Source: an uncultured Lachnospiraceae bacterium (GTDB lineage: Bacteria; Bacillota; Clostridia; Lachnospirales; Lachnospiraceae). Taken from it: a DNA stretch of 28,672 nt. A model generated the notes under the pieces. That model was given only the letters and a program-made list of their open reading frames with translations, did not search any database and was not told where the DNA came from. Position 1 is the first letter of the stretch, and each line of letters opens with the position of its first letter. Both the position numbers and the translations under genes were made by a program. This document shows positions 1 through 7,584 of this stretch, piece after piece. The DNA is taken from the NCBI GenBank assembly GCA_910586615.1, contig CAJUJP010000020.1:12064-40735 (forward strand), given 5' to 3'.

Positions 1-256
1 CGAGATTTGCTTCGCAAACTCGGGCATATAGGATACGCGCAAAATGGCAACTCGCGGAGCTCGTTTACGAGATTTGCTTCGCAAACTCGGGCATATAGGA
101 TACGCGCAAAATGGCAACTCGCAGAGCTCGTTTACGAGATTTGCTTCGCAAACTCGGATATATTGAATACGCGCAAAATGGCAACTCGCAGAGCTCGTTT
201 ACGAGATTCGCTTCGCGAACTCGGATATATAGGATACATGCAAAATTACAGAGGAG
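1..256. repeat. Tandem 67-bp palindromic repeats, about 3.8 copies
   Basis: Copies begin at 1, 68, 135 and 202; the last is shortened and runs into the ribosome binding site of the next gene. Each copy starts with a 22-bp hairpin: CGAG, bulged A, TTTGC, loop TTC, GCAAA, CTCG. In copy 4 both arms change together to TTCGC and GCGAA, so pairing is kept. A second small palindrome, CTCGT-TT-ACGAG, spans each copy junction. The unit is not a multiple of three, so the open frames crossing it are not credible genes. The array may continue left of the window. It resembles REP/BIME-type intergenic repeats in form; the family is not one I can name. Confidence 0.9.
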
Positions 257-262
257 TTTTTC

Positions 263-2200
263 ATGCAGAAAACTTTTATTAAATATACTTTTTTTATTGT
301 TACGGTCGCCAGTTCATTGATTCTTATCATCAACTTTCTGTTTAGTCTTCGTACTCTGGAAGCCCGTCAGTTCTCCACTTTTTATACGAAAACAGAGCAA
401 ATGATACATACGCTGAAAAATAACAGAACAGAACTTCAGATATTGAATGAAAGTCTGGATGAAGATTATCTCACCCGTGCCAAAGCTGCCGCTTATGTTC
501 TGGACAGGCAGAAGGACTTATCTATGGATGTGTCACAAATGCAGTATCTGGCAGATCTTCTCAATGTAGATGAACTGCATATGATCGACGAAACCGGAAT
601 CATCATAGCCGGTTCTGTCTCTAAATACGTGGGTTTTGACATGTCCGCTCATGACCAGACCCGCCCTTTTCTTACGCTTTTGGATAAAGACGAAGAGGAC
701 GCTTATCTGATTCAGGAAACACGGCCAAATGCCGCAGAAGAAAAAATGATGAAATATATTGGCGTTTACAGCAAAGACTTGAAATGCGTTGTCCAGGTTG
801 GTTTTACACCTACCAGACAGTTAGCCGCCCAATCCAGAAATACTTACGAATATATTTTTTCCAGATTTCCTACGGATATCGGCGAAGAACTTTTTGTAGT
901 CGACGCAGCCACCGGCGATCTTCTCGGTCACTCTGACGGGTTAAACCGGGATTTCAGTGCAGAATGCTACCAGCTGCAGTCTCTCCTTACCTGCACAGAA
1001 GGCGGTTACCAGCAAGGTATTACAGAGCCTATGTATGTAGTAAGCCGTCCTTTTGATGACGTTCTGCTCTGCGCCGCACTGCCTAAAAGCGCTCTTCTGC
1101 AAAAGCTGTGGGGCAACGCAGTGGTCACACTGATCTATCTGCTCTTCATCGAATCCGCCGTGATGATTTTACTAAACTATCTTGTTCGTCGCAAAGTAAT
1201 CAACGGAATTCATCATATCATTGAAAACCTTGGATCCATCACCAACGGCAATCTGGACACCCAGGTATCTGTAGGTGGGAATCAGGAATTTGAGGCTCTC
1301 AGCCAGGGCATCAACAAAATGGTAAAAAGTATTGTCAGCCTGTCCGACCGCATCTCATCCATCATCAAGATCAGCGGTATTCCTCTGGCTGCTTTTGAAT
1401 ATGAAAAAGGTGTCAACCACGTATTTGTCTCCTCCGGTCTGCGGGAGCTGTTGGAAATCTCTGAACAGGAAGCTTCCCGGATCTGTAAAAACGCCTCTCT
1501 CTTTGACCAATACATACGCCGGATCACAGAAACACCTGTAAAGGGAGAAGAAGATATTTATCAGATCAATGATTCCAAATACGTCCGCATTCATATGTCT
1601 CAATCTTCCGAAGGATATCTGGGCATCATAACCGATGTGACAGAAGATATCCTGCTGAAACAGCAGATGCAGTATGAGAACTCTCACGATCCGCTTACCG
1701 GATTATACAAATTTGAGCATTTCAAACAATCAGCCGGGGTAATTTTGCGAAAGATGTCCGACGGAGATTTTTGCGCTGCCGTTATGCTGGATCTGGATTA
1801 CTTTAAATCCATAAACGACACCTACGGCCATGATAACGGCGATCTCTATCTGCAATGTTTTTCATCTGTCATGAGATCCATGCCTGAAGAACATTTCCTG
1901 ACCGCAAGACGTTCCGGCGATGAATTCTGTATGTTGATCCACAACTGTAAGAGCCGGGATGAATTGATAAAATATCTGGATGATTTCTATGAAAAGCTTG
2001 GACAAAGCGAGATTTCCCTGTCCGGCACAGAGAAAAGAAGTATAAGCGCCTCCTGCGGTTTTGCCTGGACCGATCATGCCGAAAACAGCATCACGGAACT
2101 GCTGGCTCACGCAGACGACGCTCTGTATGAAGTAAAAAAAGACATTAAGGGTCACTATGCCGAATATGCACCCCGTCCGGCTGATTTGTCTGAAAAGTAA
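263..2200 (+). CDS. Membrane-bound diguanylate cyclase with extracellular sensor, HAMP, PAS-like and GGDEF domains
   Basis: Predicted to make cyclic di-GMP from two GTP in response to an outside signal. Residues about 5-30 form a first membrane helix and about 287-310 a second; the roughly 250 residues between them fit a Cache-type extracellular sensor. A HAMP-like linker follows, then a PAS-like stretch ending in ITDVTED, then the GGDEF domain from SHDPLTGLY. LDLDYFKSINDTYGHDNGD is the expected metal and substrate region. The signature reads SGDEF (S551-F555), a G-to-S change in its first residue; whether the enzyme is active is not certain. The inhibitory RxxD site is absent: EEHF stands at that place. 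SD GAGGAG lies at 251-256, directly against the upstream repeats. The gene is monocistronic and converges on the CPBP gene. Confidence 0.93.
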   Translation: MQKTFIKYTFFIVTVASSLILIINFLFSLRTLEARQFSTFYTKTEQMIHTLKNNRTELQILNESLDEDYLTRAKAAAYVLDRQKDLSMDVSQMQYLADLLNVDELHMIDETGIIIAGSVSKYVGFDMSAHDQTRPFLTLLDKDEEDAYLIQETRPNAAEEKMMKYIGVYSKDLKCVVQVGFTPTRQLAAQSRNTYEYIFSRFPTDIGEELFVVDAATGDLLGHSDGLNRDFSAECYQLQSLLTCTEGGYQQGITEPMYVVSRPFDDVLLCAALPKSALLQKLWGNAVVTLIYLLFIESAVMILLNYLVRRKVINGIHHIIENLGSITNGNLDTQVSVGGNQEFEALSQGINKMVKSIVSLSDRISSIIKISGIPLAAFEYEKGVNHVFVSSGLRELLEISEQEASRICKNASLFDQYIRRITETPVKGEEDIYQINDSKYVRIHMSQSSEGYLGIITDVTEDILLKQQMQYENSHDPLTGLYKFEHFKQSAGVILRKMSDGDFCAAVMLDLDYFKSINDTYGHDNGDLYLQCFSSVMRSMPEEHFLTARRSGDEFCMLIHNCKSRDELIKYLDDFYEKLGQSEISLSGTEKRSISASCGFAWTDHAENSITELLAHADDALYEVKKDIKGHYAEYAPRPADLSEK

Positions 2201-2291
2201 TTCCCTTCACGAATACGCCTGCTCTATTCACTGCTTCCGCGTATGCTGTGACTTTCTTCATCTGCCGGACATAAAAGCCTAAGCGCCTGAT

Positions 2292-3275
2292 TTACTGTAA
2301 TGAGGAACTGCTGCGGCTTACGCTTTTCATACGCAGCAGGATGCCTATTCCTGCCACAAGAACTACGCTGACTCCAAGACCGCCCTCCGGTCCAAAGGCT
2401 CCGCCATTGATAATATCTTTTCCCTCAATCATCGTACTGCTGAGCACGGAACACTCTGTACCCATACCGCTCACGCTCAGTCCCCAGAAATTACCCTGTA
2501 CAAGATTCCATACGCTGTGCAGTGCGCCAATACCCCAGATATTTCCTCTTTTAATGAAATACAGGGATGCGAACACACCGAAAAGTACCAGATTGATAAA
2601 AGCCAGCACGCTGATGCCGTTATTCAGCAAATGGAGTACTGCAAAAATCACGGCGTTGGTAAATACCGCCACCCACATGGGATATCTTCTTCCTACAGAC
2701 ACCATAACATATCCTCGGCAGAGCACTTCCTCTCCCATTCCCTGGATCATAAATCCCACAGTAAACAGCAGGAATATGCCTGCATTGAACGTACCCGAAA
2801 GCCCGTCGATCCTGATTGCCCCGGTCACAACGCTGAGCAGTACCGCTGTCGAAAACATAGCAAATCCCACTCCCAGACCGATCAGATATTCCTTGCCTGC
2901 ACCCTTGCCCGTAAAACCGATGGTATCCGGTTTTCTTTTCTGAATCAGTCTGCAGAACAGGATAACCACCGCAGTCATCGCAATCGTCGCAAACAAATTT
3001 GAGACCATAAAAATATCTGATGACGCAATCTCCACTGCCACTTCATTCAATCTTTCCAGATCTCCTGCCGCCGCTGCCGTCTGATAATCCGTATTCAATG
3101 TCAGTATCAGCATCTGTCCCGGAATCATGCATAAAACCTGCCCGATCATACAGACTACAAACACTGCCAGAAAAACCAGAATTTCAAAAATAATATTCAT
3201 TCCCTTCTGCTTTTCCTGCGCCTTCACGACTGCCGCCGGTTTTTCCAGCTGCAAACTGATAAATTGATTGTCCAT
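2292..3275 (-). CDS. CPBP family intramembrane metalloprotease (CAAX protease/Abi family)
   Basis: A 327-aa multi-pass membrane protein with the three conserved CPBP motifs: EExxxR at E182-E183-VLC-R187, FxxxH ending at H215 (FAVLH), and a later ALHSVWNLVQGN. The glutamates and histidines form the predicted intramembrane active site. In bacteria this family includes peptide-processing and bacteriocin self-immunity proteins, but no bacteriocin gene is visible next to it, so the substrate is unknown. About eight hydrophobic segments span the protein after a short cytoplasmic N-terminus. An SD of the GGGGAG type precedes the ATG. The gene is divergent from the LacI-type regulator and shares with it a 116-bp gap rich in inverted repeats. 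Confidence 0.9.
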   Translation of the reverse strand: MDNQFISLQLEKPAAVVKAQEKQKGMNIIFEILVFLAVFVVCMIGQVLCMIPGQMLILTLNTDYQTAAAAGDLERLNEVAVEIASSDIFMVSNLFATIAMTAVVILFCRLIQKRKPDTIGFTGKGAGKEYLIGLGVGFAMFSTAVLLSVVTGAIRIDGLSGTFNAGIFLLFTVGFMIQGMGEEVLCRGYVMVSVGRRYPMWVAVFTNAVIFAVLHLLNNGISVLAFINLVLFGVFASLYFIKRGNIWGIGALHSVWNLVQGNFWGLSVSGMGTECSVLSSTMIEGKDIINGGAFGPEGGLGVSVVLVAGIGILLRMKSVSRSSSSLQ

Positions 3276-3321
3276 TTCTTTCTCTCCCCTTTACTTTCTT
3301 AACTAATCTTGCATTCCACAG

Positions 3322-3376
3322 GTTCTTCCGATACAATAAGTTTGAAAGAACATTGAAGCTTATTGTATCATACAAT
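3322..3376. promoter_or_regulatory. Inverted repeats and candidate promoter between the CPBP and lacI-type genes
   Basis: A perfect 11-bp inverted repeat, GATACAATAAG at 3330-3340 and CTTATTGTATC at 3359-3369, encloses 18 bp. The right arm also joins a tight palindrome, ATTGTAT-C-ATACAAT (3362-3376). A weak plus-strand promoter, TTGAAA (3342-3347), 18 bp, TATCAT (3366-3371), would drive the regulator at 3392 and overlaps the right arm. GTTCTT (3322-3327) and AAGAAC (3346-3351) form a further small inverted repeat. The repeated ATACAAT half-sites suggest binding by a dimeric regulator, perhaps autoregulation; this is inference. Confidence 0.55.
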
Positions 3377-3391
3377 GAAGGGAAATGCCAT

Positions 3392-4432
3392 ATGACAACC
3401 ATCAAAGAAATCGCAAAAGCATGTAATGTCTCGGTGGCAACCGTATCCAATGTATTTACGGGAAAAGGACGTGTCAGCGAAGAACGCAGGCAGTTTATTC
3501 TGCAGACAGCCCAAAAGATGAATTATGTCCCAAACGATCTGGCGCGTTCCCTCAAGCAGAGAAGCGGCCGGACCATCGGAATCATCACGGAAGATCTGAC
3601 CGTATTTAACTGTCCGAATATTGTAGATGGTATCCACGAATATCTGGAAACTATAGATTATACTTATATACTGGGGAATCTGCGATTATTCCAGAAATAT
3701 GATAATAATTTCTACCATCATGAAGAATATGCCACAAAAGTTGCAGAAGAATTTCAGATCATGAAAAGTAAACAAGTATCCGGCATCATCTATGTGGGTG
3801 CCCACAATCGGACGATTCGGTCTATCCCTCAGGATTTTGGTCTTCCCATTGTCATCACCTATGGAAAATCCGCCAGCCCGCAAATGATTAGTGTCAATTA
3901 CGATGACGAACGCGGTGCATATGACGCAGTGTCTGAATTGTTGAAAGAAGGGCATACCCGGATTGGGCTGGTTGCCGGAGAAGCGGACAGTATGCATACT
4001 GTCGAACGGTCTCGCGGTTATCGCAGGTCACTTCTGGACCATCATGTACCTTATGATGAGAGTCTTATTTATCAGGGCGCGTGGACGCGCGACAGCGGTT
4101 ATGCCGCTGCCAAAGCTCTCATTGCCCAAAAAGTGACCGCCCTGTTCTGCATGAATGATGTCATGGTTGCCGGCGTTTATGATTACGCAGATAAACACAA
4201 CATCATCATCGGCAAAGATTTATCCGTCATTGGTTTTGATAACCGGGACATTTGCACAATCTTAAAGCCGGAACTAAGTACCATTGCGCTTCCCCTTAAC
4301 GCGCTTGGCGCGCATTCCGCACGGCTCCTCATCGATATGATTGCAAATCCGGAAGAGATGCAGATTCCACGCGATTTGAAAATTCCCTGCCGCCTGATTC
4401 GCCGCGCTTCTACCTGTATATCCGCTTCATAG
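3392..4432 (+). CDS. LacI/GalR family transcriptional regulator
   Basis: A 346-aa DNA-binding repressor or activator. The N-terminus, MTTIKEIAKACNVSVATVSN, is the classic LacI helix-turn-helix and is followed by a hinge segment (VPNDLARSLKQ). The remainder is a periplasmic-binding-protein-like sugar-sensing and dimer domain (GLVAGE, FCMNDVMVAGVYDYA, SVIGFDN). The open frame extends 13 codons upstream, but the ATG at 3392 has the SD-like GAAGGGA about 9 bp upstream and matches the family N-terminus. It converges on the sugar transport and GH127 operon, with 18 bp between stop codons, and a LacI-type operator sits at that operon's promoter near 11695. It is therefore the likely local regulator, with an arabinofuranoside-derived sugar as probable effector. 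Confidence 0.93.
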   Translation: MTTIKEIAKACNVSVATVSNVFTGKGRVSEERRQFILQTAQKMNYVPNDLARSLKQRSGRTIGIITEDLTVFNCPNIVDGIHEYLETIDYTYILGNLRLFQKYDNNFYHHEEYATKVAEEFQIMKSKQVSGIIYVGAHNRTIRSIPQDFGLPIVITYGKSASPQMISVNYDDERGAYDAVSELLKEGHTRIGLVAGEADSMHTVERSRGYRRSLLDHHVPYDESLIYQGAWTRDSGYAAAKALIAQKVTALFCMNDVMVAGVYDYADKHNIIIGKDLSVIGFDNRDICTILKPELSTIALPLNALGAHSARLLIDMIANPEEMQIPRDLKIPCRLIRRASTCISAS

Positions 4433-4450
4433 GGGAAGCGTCAGGCTATA

Positions 4451-5275
4451 TTACCCTTTAACAGCACCGGCTGTCATCCCTCCGATAATCTTATTGGTCA
4501 GGAATACATACACGACAATCGTGGGAAGAATGGAAATAACCATGGCGGCAAATGCAAAACTATAATTTGCTTCAAATGCAGATAAATATGATTTAACCGC
4601 CACCGTAATCGTCTTGGATTTATCACTCTGCGTCAGCAGATTTGCAAAGAACAGCTCGTTCCATGAATTAATGACAATAAAAATGCACACCGTCACAATT
4701 CCCGGTCTGGTCATTGCAAGCACCAGCTTCATAAGGATCTGATTCGTCGATGCCCCATCGATTCGTCCGGATTCTATGATCTGTATGGGAAGGGTCTCCA
4801 TATATCCCCTGATAATCATAATACTGAAGGGAAGATTGACTACTCCATAAATAAGCCCCAGCCCTCCAAGCGTATCATACCATCCCATTCTTGTGATCAT
4901 GATATAGTAAGGAACCATAAAGGCATTTGCCGGAATGAACAGCCCCACGTAGAACATCATTGATAATTTTTTCCTGAACCGAAATTGATGAAGCATGGCA
5001 TAGCCGGTCATCACGGATACTGCCACATCGATTACCATTGCAATCAATGCCACCGTAAAGGTGTTAAACAGATATTTCAGCATAGGCTGCCTCGTAAGCA
5101 CTTCCCTGTAATTTTGAAGCCCTATTGTTTCCGGTATGCTAAAGGGATTTGACAAAAGCTCCATGTTCGGGCGAAGAGACGAGATAATCAACCATACGAA
5201 GGGTGTCAGCATTATAACCGCTATCAGCACAAGAAAGATAAAAATAAAAATTTTACTGCATTTTATTTTTTTCAT
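4451..5275 (-). CDS. Carbohydrate ABC transporter permease (MalG/UgpE type)
   Basis: A 274-aa inner-membrane permease with about six helices, the second integral subunit of a CUT1 sugar importer. The N-terminal segment before LTPFVWLIISSLRPN is a membrane helix, and the EAA-type coupling loop is visible in IIESGRIDGASTNQILMKLVLAMTRPG, which contacts the ATPase. It ends with GGMTAGAVKG, typical of MalG-like proteins. The ATG lies 1 bp after the stop of the upstream permease gene, and a GGGAGA-type SD lies inside that gene's end, so translation is coupled. It is the last gene of the operon. No ATPase gene accompanies it; Firmicute CUT1 importers often share one MsmX/MsmK-like ATPase encoded elsewhere. 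Confidence 0.93.
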   Translation of the reverse strand: MKKIKCSKIFIFIFLVLIAVIMLTPFVWLIISSLRPNMELLSNPFSIPETIGLQNYREVLTRQPMLKYLFNTFTVALIAMVIDVAVSVMTGYAMLHQFRFRKKLSMMFYVGLFIPANAFMVPYYIMITRMGWYDTLGGLGLIYGVVNLPFSIMIIRGYMETLPIQIIESGRIDGASTNQILMKLVLAMTRPGIVTVCIFIVINSWNELFFANLLTQSDKSKTITVAVKSYLSAFEANYSFAFAAMVISILPTIVVYVFLTNKIIGGMTAGAVKG

Positions 5276-5276
5276 A

Positions 5277-6137
5277 TCAGTCTCCCTTCTTTCCTCTCTG
5301 CAGACTGTTTACAAGCACCATCAGGCAAAGCCCTAACAGGACTGTAAAGATACTGCCAACCATAGAAATGCCATACTGATTTGCATTCATCATCTTTTTG
5401 TAAATATATAATGCCAGTGTCGTCGTCGTATTGACCGGTCCGCCGCTGGTCATTACGAAGGGATACTCAAAATTCTTAAGGCAGAAAGCCACATTCAGCA
5501 TCACATTAGTTACAATGGCAGGCTTTACCAGGGGCACATAGATATGCAAGTCCATCTGCCAGCCCTTTGCACCGTCCAGAAGCGCCGCTTCCTTCAAGTC
5601 ATCTGATATGGTAGCAAGCTGTGTCATAAAAATAACGGTGGTCAGCCCCACATAGATTGCAAAGGGTACAATGGTTGCGGGCAGTGCCGTTCCCAACTCC
5701 GTCAGCCAGCCCTTAGCAGAATCCCCCATTCCAAGCCCTTCCAAAAGCCAGTTCAAAAGCCCCATATCCTTGTGATAAATGAAGTACCAGAGAAATGCCA
5801 GCGCCGTGATTGATATGACATTGGGAAGGAAATATAATACCCGGAATATCTTCCAGCCCCAGATCTTCCGATTCAGCAAAAGTGCCAGCATAAGTCCCAG
5901 CGGAATATGGATGCAGACTGCCGCAAGAATCCAGACAATCGTATTTTTGAATGCCAATATAAAGCTTTTGTCCGTAAGCACATCAATATAATTCTGGATT
6001 CCAGCCATTTTCATGGCATTCAATCCATTCCATTCAAAAAAGCTGATATATACAATATAAAATAACGGCACAATAAAAAACACAACTGCAAAAAAAATTG
6101 CCGGGAATAAATATAAGATCAAATAACGCTTCTTCAT
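5277..6137 (-). CDS. Carbohydrate ABC transporter permease (MalF/UgpA type)
   Basis: A 286-aa inner-membrane permease, the first integral subunit of the CUT1 importer. It opens with MKKRYLILYLFPAIFFAVVF, a membrane helix, and carries six predicted helices. The coupling loop is seen in LKEAALLDGAKGWQMDLHIYVPLVKPAI, matching the EAA motif with its conserved glycine. SD GGGAGGG lies 9 bp before the ATG. It follows the binding-protein gene after a 100-bp gap that holds a strong hairpin, and precedes the partner permease by 1 bp. Together with the partner it should form the channel for the sugar delivered by the lipoprotein at 6238-7584. Confidence 0.93.
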   Translation of the reverse strand: MKKRYLILYLFPAIFFAVVFFIVPLFYIVYISFFEWNGLNAMKMAGIQNYIDVLTDKSFILAFKNTIVWILAAVCIHIPLGLMLALLLNRKIWGWKIFRVLYFLPNVISITALAFLWYFIYHKDMGLLNWLLEGLGMGDSAKGWLTELGTALPATIVPFAIYVGLTTVIFMTQLATISDDLKEAALLDGAKGWQMDLHIYVPLVKPAIVTNVMLNVAFCLKNFEYPFVMTSGGPVNTTTTLALYIYKKMMNANQYGISMVGSIFTVLLGLCLMVLVNSLQRGKKGD

Positions 6138-6152
6138 GATTGCAAGCCCTCC

Positions 6153-6192
6153 CTATCATGATAGTCCGCCGCCCAAAGCGCTGCGGACTATC
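6153..6192 (-). promoter_or_regulatory. Strong intercistronic hairpin between binding-protein and permease genes
   Basis: A perfect 10-bp inverted repeat, GATAGTCCGC (6160-6169) and GCGGACTATC (6183-6192), with a 13-nt loop. An overlapping 12-bp palindrome, CTATCATGATAG (6153-6164), shares part of one arm and lies directly upstream of the permease SD. The two pairings are mutually exclusive in the transcript. No U-tract follows, so it is not a simple terminator. Hairpins here are known in sugar ABC operons (for example malE-malF) to protect the upstream binding-protein mRNA; that role is inferred. Confidence 0.7.
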
Positions 6193-6237
6193 ACAACTCA
6201 TTTCAATACCCTGCCCCATCATCCGCAGACAACAGGT

Positions 6238-7584
6238 TTAGTTCAGCTCATCCAGCTGCTCACAAAACTGTTCCGCAGTAATCTGGTCGAGCAGGAAACT
6301 TTCCAGAAGGGTCGGGAGCTCTGCTCCTGCCTGTGTAGAAAGATTTCTTTGCAGATTCGTCGTCCTTGAAGGCGCATCTCCATTGACTTTAAGATAAGCC
6401 GCCATCTGCTCCGTCACTCCTGCAAGATCCGTATCAGAAAGTTCCAGCTTCGCTGAAAGAACTACCGAACCTTCCATAGTCAAGGTCTTTGTGGCCTCCT
6501 CAGAAGTAATAAATTTCATAAATTCAGCAATTGCCGCTTCTTTTGCAGGATCTGTCTGGGCAGAAGCCGCCCACGGTGTCTGCGCATCCGTAACCAGATA
6601 CCCTTGCGTTGCCACACCGTCGCCGTTTGCAGGCATGGGCGCCACTCCTATAGATGGAATAACAGCCTCATCCTGATAGCTGGTGAACCAGCTTCCATCA
6701 ATTGCCATCGTCGTCTTTTTGGAAGAGAAATTTGCACCTGCAACAGAATAATTTCCTCCAATCACATCACTTGTAGAATACTTACAAAATTCTTTATATG
6801 TGTTCAGTGCATTGATCATACCCGGCGTCTGAAAGCTTGTACTGGCATTGACCGTTGCAGCACCTTCATTGGCAATCCAGAGAGCAGTGATCAGATTAAC
6901 AGAATACCAGGCATCATCCCCTGTGAACAGTGAAAAACCGCCATATCCTGCATCCTGCAGCGTTTTACACGCTTCTAAAAGCCCGTCCCATGTATCCGGA
7001 AATTCCGTTATTCCTGCCTCAGCGAACACATCCTTATTGTACCAGATCACTGCCCCCGCGCTCTCGAAGGGTACAGAAAGCAGTTTCCCGTCATAAGTCA
7101 ATGTCTCTAAATCGCTGGATTCAAATCTCTCAGACCATTCGGCATCCATGTAAGGTGTAAAATCCATCAAAAGCCCGGATTCAAAGTAAGAAAGGTCATT
7201 TGGATTATAATTATAGTGAAAGATATCCGGTGCGGTTCCGGTACTGAGCATCGTTTTTACCTTTTCCTGATAAGCCGGAAAATCAGGATTTGTCTCCACA
7301 TTGACATGAATCTTTCCTTCATGGAGCTGATTAAACTCATCTACCAGAGAAGTAAGAACTTCCCCTCTCGTCGTCTCCGGGCTCCAGCTGTGATATAACT
7401 CCAGCGTCACCTCTCCATCGGCCTGTGCCGGCTGCTCAGGCTCTGACGCTTCCTCAACCGTTGTCGCATTGCTCTGCTCTCCCGCTTCCGGCTCTGCAGC
7501 CGGCGCCGGCGATGAGCCGCATCCTGTCATTAACATTGCCATCATACTTACACTGAGCAATCCACATAAAAACTTTTTAAACAT
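6238..7584 (-). CDS. Sugar-binding lipoprotein of an ABC importer (extracellular solute-binding protein family 1)
   Basis: A 448-aa lipoprotein that captures an oligosaccharide outside the cell. The signal peptide has a lipobox LMTGC with the acylated cysteine at residue 22, followed by a Ser/Pro/Ala/Glu-rich linker to about residue 55. The mature fold starts at VTLELYHSWSPET, and VIWYNKDVFAEAGI and PDTWDGLLEACKTL are hallmark family 1 binding-protein segments. SD AGGAGG lies 9 bp before the ATG, inside the end of the upstream gene; the two reading frames overlap by 8 bp (7577-7584). It belongs with the permeases at 4451-6137. The likely ligand is an arabinofuranose-containing glycan fragment, inferred from the GH127 gene. 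Confidence 0.93.
   Translation of the reverse strand: MFKKFLCGLLSVSMMAMLMTGCGSSPAPAAEPEAGEQSNATTVEEASEPEQPAQADGEVTLELYHSWSPETTRGEVLTSLVDEFNQLHEGKIHVNVETNPDFPAYQEKVKTMLSTGTAPDIFHYNYNPNDLSYFESGLLMDFTPYMDAEWSERFESSDLETLTYDGKLLSVPFESAGAVIWYNKDVFAEAGITEFPDTWDGLLEACKTLQDAGYGGFSLFTGDDAWYSVNLITALWIANEGAATVNASTSFQTPGMINALNTYKEFCKYSTSDVIGGNYSVAGANFSSKKTTMAIDGSWFTSYQDEAVIPSIGVAPMPANGDGVATQGYLVTDAQTPWAASAQTDPAKEAAIAEFMKFITSEEATKTLTMEGSVVLSAKLELSDTDLAGVTEQMAAYLKVNGDAPSRTTNLQRNLSTQAGAELPTLLESFLLDQITAEQFCEQLDELN

Noticed and set aside
1..256. CRISPR array at the left end
   Set aside because: Copies are contiguous 67-bp units without unique spacers, and no cas genes are present.
7..320. Open frames through the left-end tandem repeats
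   Set aside because: They are made of repeat copies read in shifting frames, lack a ribosome binding site, and overlap the start of the cyclase gene.
2213..2244. ATACGC/GCGTAT inverted repeat between the cyclase and CPBP genes as a terminator
   Set aside because: Only a 6-bp stem with a 20-nt loop and no T-tract.
2341..2943. 200-aa open frame opposite the CPBP gene
   Set aside because: Antisense shadow of a gene with clear catalytic motifs; proline- and serine-rich translation with no SD.
4433..4450. Terminator between the convergent LacI and permease genes
   Set aside because: The 18-bp gap has no hairpin with a T-tract.
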